DNA of 10,000 nucleotides. Source: Stramonita haemastoma (taxonomy: Eukaryota; Mollusca; Gastropoda; Neogastropoda; Muricidae). Positions 7,472-10,000 of the stretch are shown here, in pieces. Each line of letters starts with the position of its first letter. The stretch's first letter is position 1. The stretch covers positions 1,173,086 through 1,183,085 of the forward strand of contig CM060323.1 in the NCBI GenBank assembly GCA_030674155.1, in the 5' to 3' direction. The notes beneath the pieces were generated by a model. The model searched no databases and had not been told where the DNA came from. It worked only from the letters and a program-made list of their open reading frames with translations. Position numbers and translations under genes: made by a program.

Positions 7472-7755
7472 AACACTCAAAAAACAAAATAAACAAACAC
7501 ACAGAAAAAAACCAACCAAACAAAACAAACCCACTAATGACAAAACAAAAACGACCAAATCATAGCACAACCCAGCTTACCTGAAACAGAACCGAGACAA
7601 AACAAAAGAATCGATACCAGCTTAAAAAAGCACAAATAAACGCACCCAACAAAACAATACACACACACACTCCACACACCCAATACCTCCACACCTGACT
7701 CTGAACTACGCACAATACCTGTATGACACCCAAACCGCATCGCGCATAATGTATA
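7193..7755 (+). other. A/C-biased stretch with strong strand asymmetry
   Basis: The plus strand is made almost entirely of A and C outside the (GA)n block. For example, 7501-7560 contains 38 A, 16 C, 3 G and 3 T. Motifs such as AAAACAAAC and AACCAAAC recur without a fixed period. The minus strand is correspondingly T/G-rich. No ORF of normal composition is present. The minus-strand frames at 7298-7570 and 7534-7740 read Leu, Phe, Cys and Val from T/G-rich DNA. Confidence 0.7.
7374..7469 (+). repeat. (AG)n microsatellite
   Basis: About 48 AG units with a single AA interruption near 7388-7389. Confidence 0.97.
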
Positions 7756-7870
7756 AGGGGAGGGATTTTAAAGGCCAGGGAGGGGGGGAGGGAGATGGAG
7801 ATGGGGGGGGGGGGGGGGAGGGGAGGTCAGTTAGGGGGAGGGGGGTAATAAATGACAGTTGTGGGGTGAG
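7755..7870 (+). repeat. G-rich block with G16, G-quadruplex candidate
   Basis: Multiple G-runs (GGGG, GGG, GGG, G7, GGG, G16 at 7803-7818, GGGG, G5, G6, GGGG) lie within 115 bp on the plus strand. The block follows immediately after the A/C-rich stretch, so base composition changes abruptly near 7755. Confidence 0.85.
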
Positions 7871-7880
7871 GTTAGTTGGT

Positions 7881-7901
7881 GATGATGATGATGATGATGA
7901 T
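7881..7901 (+). repeat. (GAT)7 trinucleotide repeat
   Basis: Seven uninterrupted GAT units followed by ATTGATG. Confidence 0.95.
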
Positions 7902-8161
7902 ATTGATGCAGCGAGGAAACTTTAACAACACTGCGGTGTAGCTGTCGAAGAAATTTCACCCCCTGGGCAATTTCTGAACTAGCGAGTGAGAGATGTCAAT
8001 CTCCCTAGTGACGTTATGGGTAACGGGTAAGGGGAGCATCTGTATCCATCCTCCCCTGATGAAGAATTGTGCCCCGGGATTTTTCTTCATTGATGCTACT
8101 GTTTGCTGTCAACTGTTTGCTTGGTTTTTTGCTTTTTAGTTTTGGAACTACTTTTCGTTTT

Positions 8162-8162
<1 letters not shown>
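7902..8162. other. Unique sequence upstream of the ORF
   Basis: No gene is seen. It contains a TGACGTTA string near 8009 (one base from a CRE core), CCCCGGG near 8072, and an 8-bp inverted repeat (8059-8066 with 8083-8090). All are short enough to occur by chance. If the downstream ORF is transcribed locally, its promoter could lie here. Confidence 0.35.

Positions 8163-8223
<61 letters not shown>
8163..8223 (+). repeat. (CT)30 microsatellite
   Basis: Perfect CT repeat ending in CTCGGGG, 92 bp upstream of the ATG at 8315. A polypyrimidine tract of this kind could resemble a splice acceptor region, and AG dinucleotides follow at about 8234 and 8254, but there is no independent sign of an exon boundary. 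Confidence 0.97.
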
Positions 8224-8225
<2 letters not shown>

Positions 8226-8314
8226 GGTGGCGGAGTGATCTCCCTTGGAGGTAGGCAGGAATATTATTTTGCTGTGAATTTGTTTATCAAAATAATACAC
8301 TTTTATCCGAAACA

Positions 8315-9238
8315 ATGCCCGTTGTCGGTCTACCAACAACGTTGAACGTTACTCTGGATGCCCTGCTCCAAGAAAATTACCTCACATCCTGGAAAATTGC
8401 TGGAAGTGGCGATAGCACAGTCGTTGTACTACGACTGCAAGCCAGCCCAGCCAGCAACAGCAACATGGCGCAACATGACACCCTTGTCAGCTCCCGCAGC
8501 TACCGACGAAAGCCGCCAAGCCAGATTGACAGAGACAGACGCAGGACGGAAGAGAGGAGACGGACAGCACAGCGGCAAGAACAGGAGGCAAGTGAAATTG
8601 TTACAACAGAGGAACAATCACAATGTTTATTTGTGCCCACACCTCCTTCAAGCTGCCCTGTGTTTTTCACTGACACACCCCCTTCTGCCACCAACACGCT
8701 GTCACAAGAGGACGCACGTGAAATCCGCCATGCACCAAGCGATGTCAAACAGGCAGAGGATGTCATGCATGCTGACGTGGAACGTGGTGACATTGACCTT
8801 GCGTCTGTGTTTACAACGGAAACCACCGATTGTGATGATCGTCTGGCAAAAATACAGCAAGTTGGAGCAAGTGCTGATGTCATCAGGGACTATGTAGCTG
8901 CACTGACGGATAGAACCTTGCAGAGGAGGCTTAAGGACACTCGCAGGAACCAGGACTTCAATCGTGTGTTCACCAGCAAACGGCATACAGACACGCTGGT
9001 TTGCGAAACTGACGATCTTGTTTTTCAATTTCAATGGACTGCTGCTGATGACACACCCCCGGATTTGTTTTGGTTTGTGAAAAGGAACACCAGGCTGATG
9101 ACCAACAACGAAAGATTTGTCTTCCAGAAGCTGAAGCTGTGGTGCCTTGCCGACCGGGAGAGATTCAAAGATCAAATCAGTGCCGGGCGTGATGTAATGC
9201 ATGTAATCGTGGACGCTGTTCGATTCTTCCTTGGTTAA
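8315..9238 (+). CDS. Uncharacterised 307-residue protein, intronless ORF
   Basis: This is the only ORF in the window with protein-like composition over its full length. The ATG at 8315 is the first after an in-frame TAG at 8252-8254 and has A at -3, a favourable metazoan start context; the stop is TAA at 9236-9238. Residues 1-42 look ordered ([12 protein letters not shown], then [18 protein letters not shown]). Residues 61-88 are strongly basic ([18 protein letters not shown]) and could be a nuclear-localisation or nucleic-acid-binding segment. Residues 89-175 are a Ser/Thr/Pro and acidic linker. Residues 176-307 look ordered again, with [16 protein letters not shown], a [15 protein letters not shown] stretch and [15 protein letters not shown] near the end. 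No signal peptide, membrane segment, zinc-knuckle, transposase or polymerase motif is visible. My impression, from memory and unverified, is that similar SWKI..TVVVLR plus YRRKPPSQ proteins occur as multicopy uncharacterised proteins in aquatic invertebrates. It could be a single-copy gene, a retrocopy, or an accessory ORF of a mobile element. No AATAAA is seen just downstream. Confidence 0.65.
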   Translation: MPVVGLPTTLNVTLDALLQENYLTSWKIAGSGDSTVVVLRLQASPASNSNMAQHDTLVSSRSYRRKPPSQIDRDRRRTEERRRTAQRQEQEASEIVTTEEQSQCLFVPTPPSSCPVFFTDTPPSATNTLSQEDAREIRHAPSDVKQAEDVMHADVERGDIDLASVFTTETTDCDDRLAKIQQVGASADVIRDYVAALTDRTLQRRLKDTRRNQDFNRVFTSKRHTDTLVCETDDLVFQFQWTAADDTPPDLFWFVKRNTRLMTNNERFVFQKLKLWCLADRERFKDQISAGRDVMHVIVDAVRFFLG

Positions 9239-9244
9239 ATCCGT

Positions 9245-9576
9245 GCGCGCGCGCGCGCGCGCGTGTGTGTGTGTGTATGTATGTGTGTGCGTGCGTGTGT
9301 GTGTGTGAGTGCGTGCGTATATGTGTGTATGTATGTGAATTTGAGGGTGTGTGTATGTGCGTGCGTTCGTGCGTGTGTTTATGTGTGTGTGTGTATGAGT
9401 GTGTATGTGTGTGTCTCTGTGTGTGTGTTGGAGCATGTGGAGATGTATAAATGTTTGTGTAGGTATTTATGTACACGTGTGTGTATGAATGTGGATGTGT
9501 ATGTGTGTGTGTGTGTGTATGTGTGTGCGTGTATGTATGTATGTGTGTGTTTGAGGGAGGGAGAAAGTGTGTATGC

Positions 9577-9622
<46 letters not shown>
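9245..9622 (+). repeat. (GC)9-(GT)n and long degenerate GT-rich tract
   Basis: (GC)n at 9245-9262 starts six bases after the ORF stop and passes into (GT)n. About 300 bp of imperfect GT repeat with GTAT, GTGC and TTGAGG variants follow, ending in perfect (GT)n at about 9580-9622. The first 32 bp are an uninterrupted purine-pyrimidine alternation and a Z-DNA candidate. Confidence 0.95.
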
Positions 9623-9624
<2 letters not shown>

Positions 9625-9632
9625 GGGGGTGC

Positions 9633-9635
<3 letters not shown>

Positions 9636-9710
<75 letters not shown>
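9636..9710 (+). repeat. (GA)n microsatellite
   Basis: GA repeat with two GGGAGA interruptions (about 9667 and 9675), separated from the preceding GT tract by a 13-bp linker containing GGGGGG. Confidence 0.95.
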
Positions 9711-9713
<3 letters not shown>

Positions 9714-10000
9714 GCTGAACCCGACATGCCTCCTGGATTATCACGGATCTGTCACGTGTTAGTGGTGTACAGTTGCACAAGCCATGAAAAAGAGGGAAGA
9801 AGAGGACATGGGTAACATATTTTCTTGTCGCTGACCAGTTTGTTGTTAGATGGTGATTTTGGATTTGTACAGTTTTGTTGGAAAATTCTCCCCCTTGAAA
9901 ATTTCAATTGTAAGGGGTAATCAAACCTTATGAAAAAAGGATCTAAATTTATCATGTAAACAATGTTATGGCATCCATGACATGATGACCTTTTGGGTTA
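9711..10000. other. Unique AT-rich sequence, no gene seen
   Basis: Contains an E-box CACGTG near 9752 and no AATAAA signal. The minus-strand frame at 9955-9752 is not recognisable. Nothing else can be supported. Confidence 0.45.

Noticed and set aside
3967..7936. Shared AACTTTAACAACA string near 3967 and 7919
   Set aside because: The match is about 13 bp with no flanking similarity; it could be chance or a remnant of a SINE end, too short to support.
8702..9436. Minus-strand 244-codon frame overlapping the 307-codon ORF
   Set aside because: Its start lies in the CA repeat (Thr/His runs) and the rest is the antisense of the better ORF; composition is less protein-like.

Overview
This window looks like non-coding or sparsely coding nuclear DNA from a metazoan, most likely a marine gastropod mollusc. 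The basis is the very high density of di-, tri- and tetranucleotide microsatellites, two tRNA-headed SINE-like elements whose central region I associate with molluscan SINEs, the absence of bacterial-style gene packing, and a lone intronless ORF in a sea of repeats. The organism is an inference from style and memory; no diagnostic gene proves it. By a rough count, microsatellites and related low-complexity DNA fill about a fifth of the window.

Layout. Positions 1-1000 hold unique AT-rich sequence followed by (TC)n, (GA)n and a (GT)n-(GTGC)9-(GT)n block. Positions 1320-1610 hold a minus-strand SINE-like element with a C21 run. Positions 1938-2180 hold stacked simple repeats. Positions 2180-2720 are unique sequence ending in a C-rich block that could form G-quadruplexes on the minus strand. 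Positions 2874-3351 carry a GT/GC tract, a two-copy 58/63-bp tandem duplication whose copies differ only by single-base indels, and a long (GA)n-(CAGA)n tract. A plus-strand SINE-like element lies at about 3703-3995. Positions 4432-5052 hold a pentanucleotide repeat and a (TTGC)5-(TC)8-(CA)n compound repeat. Positions 5241-5356 contain one copy of a dispersed element whose second copy lies inverted at about 7090-7192. Between the two copies are an eight-unit 37/38-bp minisatellite, a 51-bp tandem repeat, a hairpin, a (TG)37-(GC)10 tract and a trinucleotide tract that drifts in sequence but keeps its 3-bp period.

Positions 7190-7755 are strongly A/C-biased, with a (GA)n tract inside. They are followed by a G-rich block (G16) at 7755-7870 and (GAT)7. 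The only convincing coding region is a 307-codon plus-strand ORF at 8315-9238, preceded 92 bp upstream by (CT)n and followed 6 bp after its stop by (GC)n/(GT)n. Its protein has a short ordered N-terminus, a strongly basic segment and a C-terminal region rich in aromatic and charged residues. I cannot assign a function.

No complete multi-gene system, CRISPR array, rRNA, functional tRNA gene or autonomous transposon was found. The most useful leads are the inverted pair of an unnamed roughly 80-100-bp element, the shared core of the two SINE-like elements, the indel-only duplication, and the orphan ORF.
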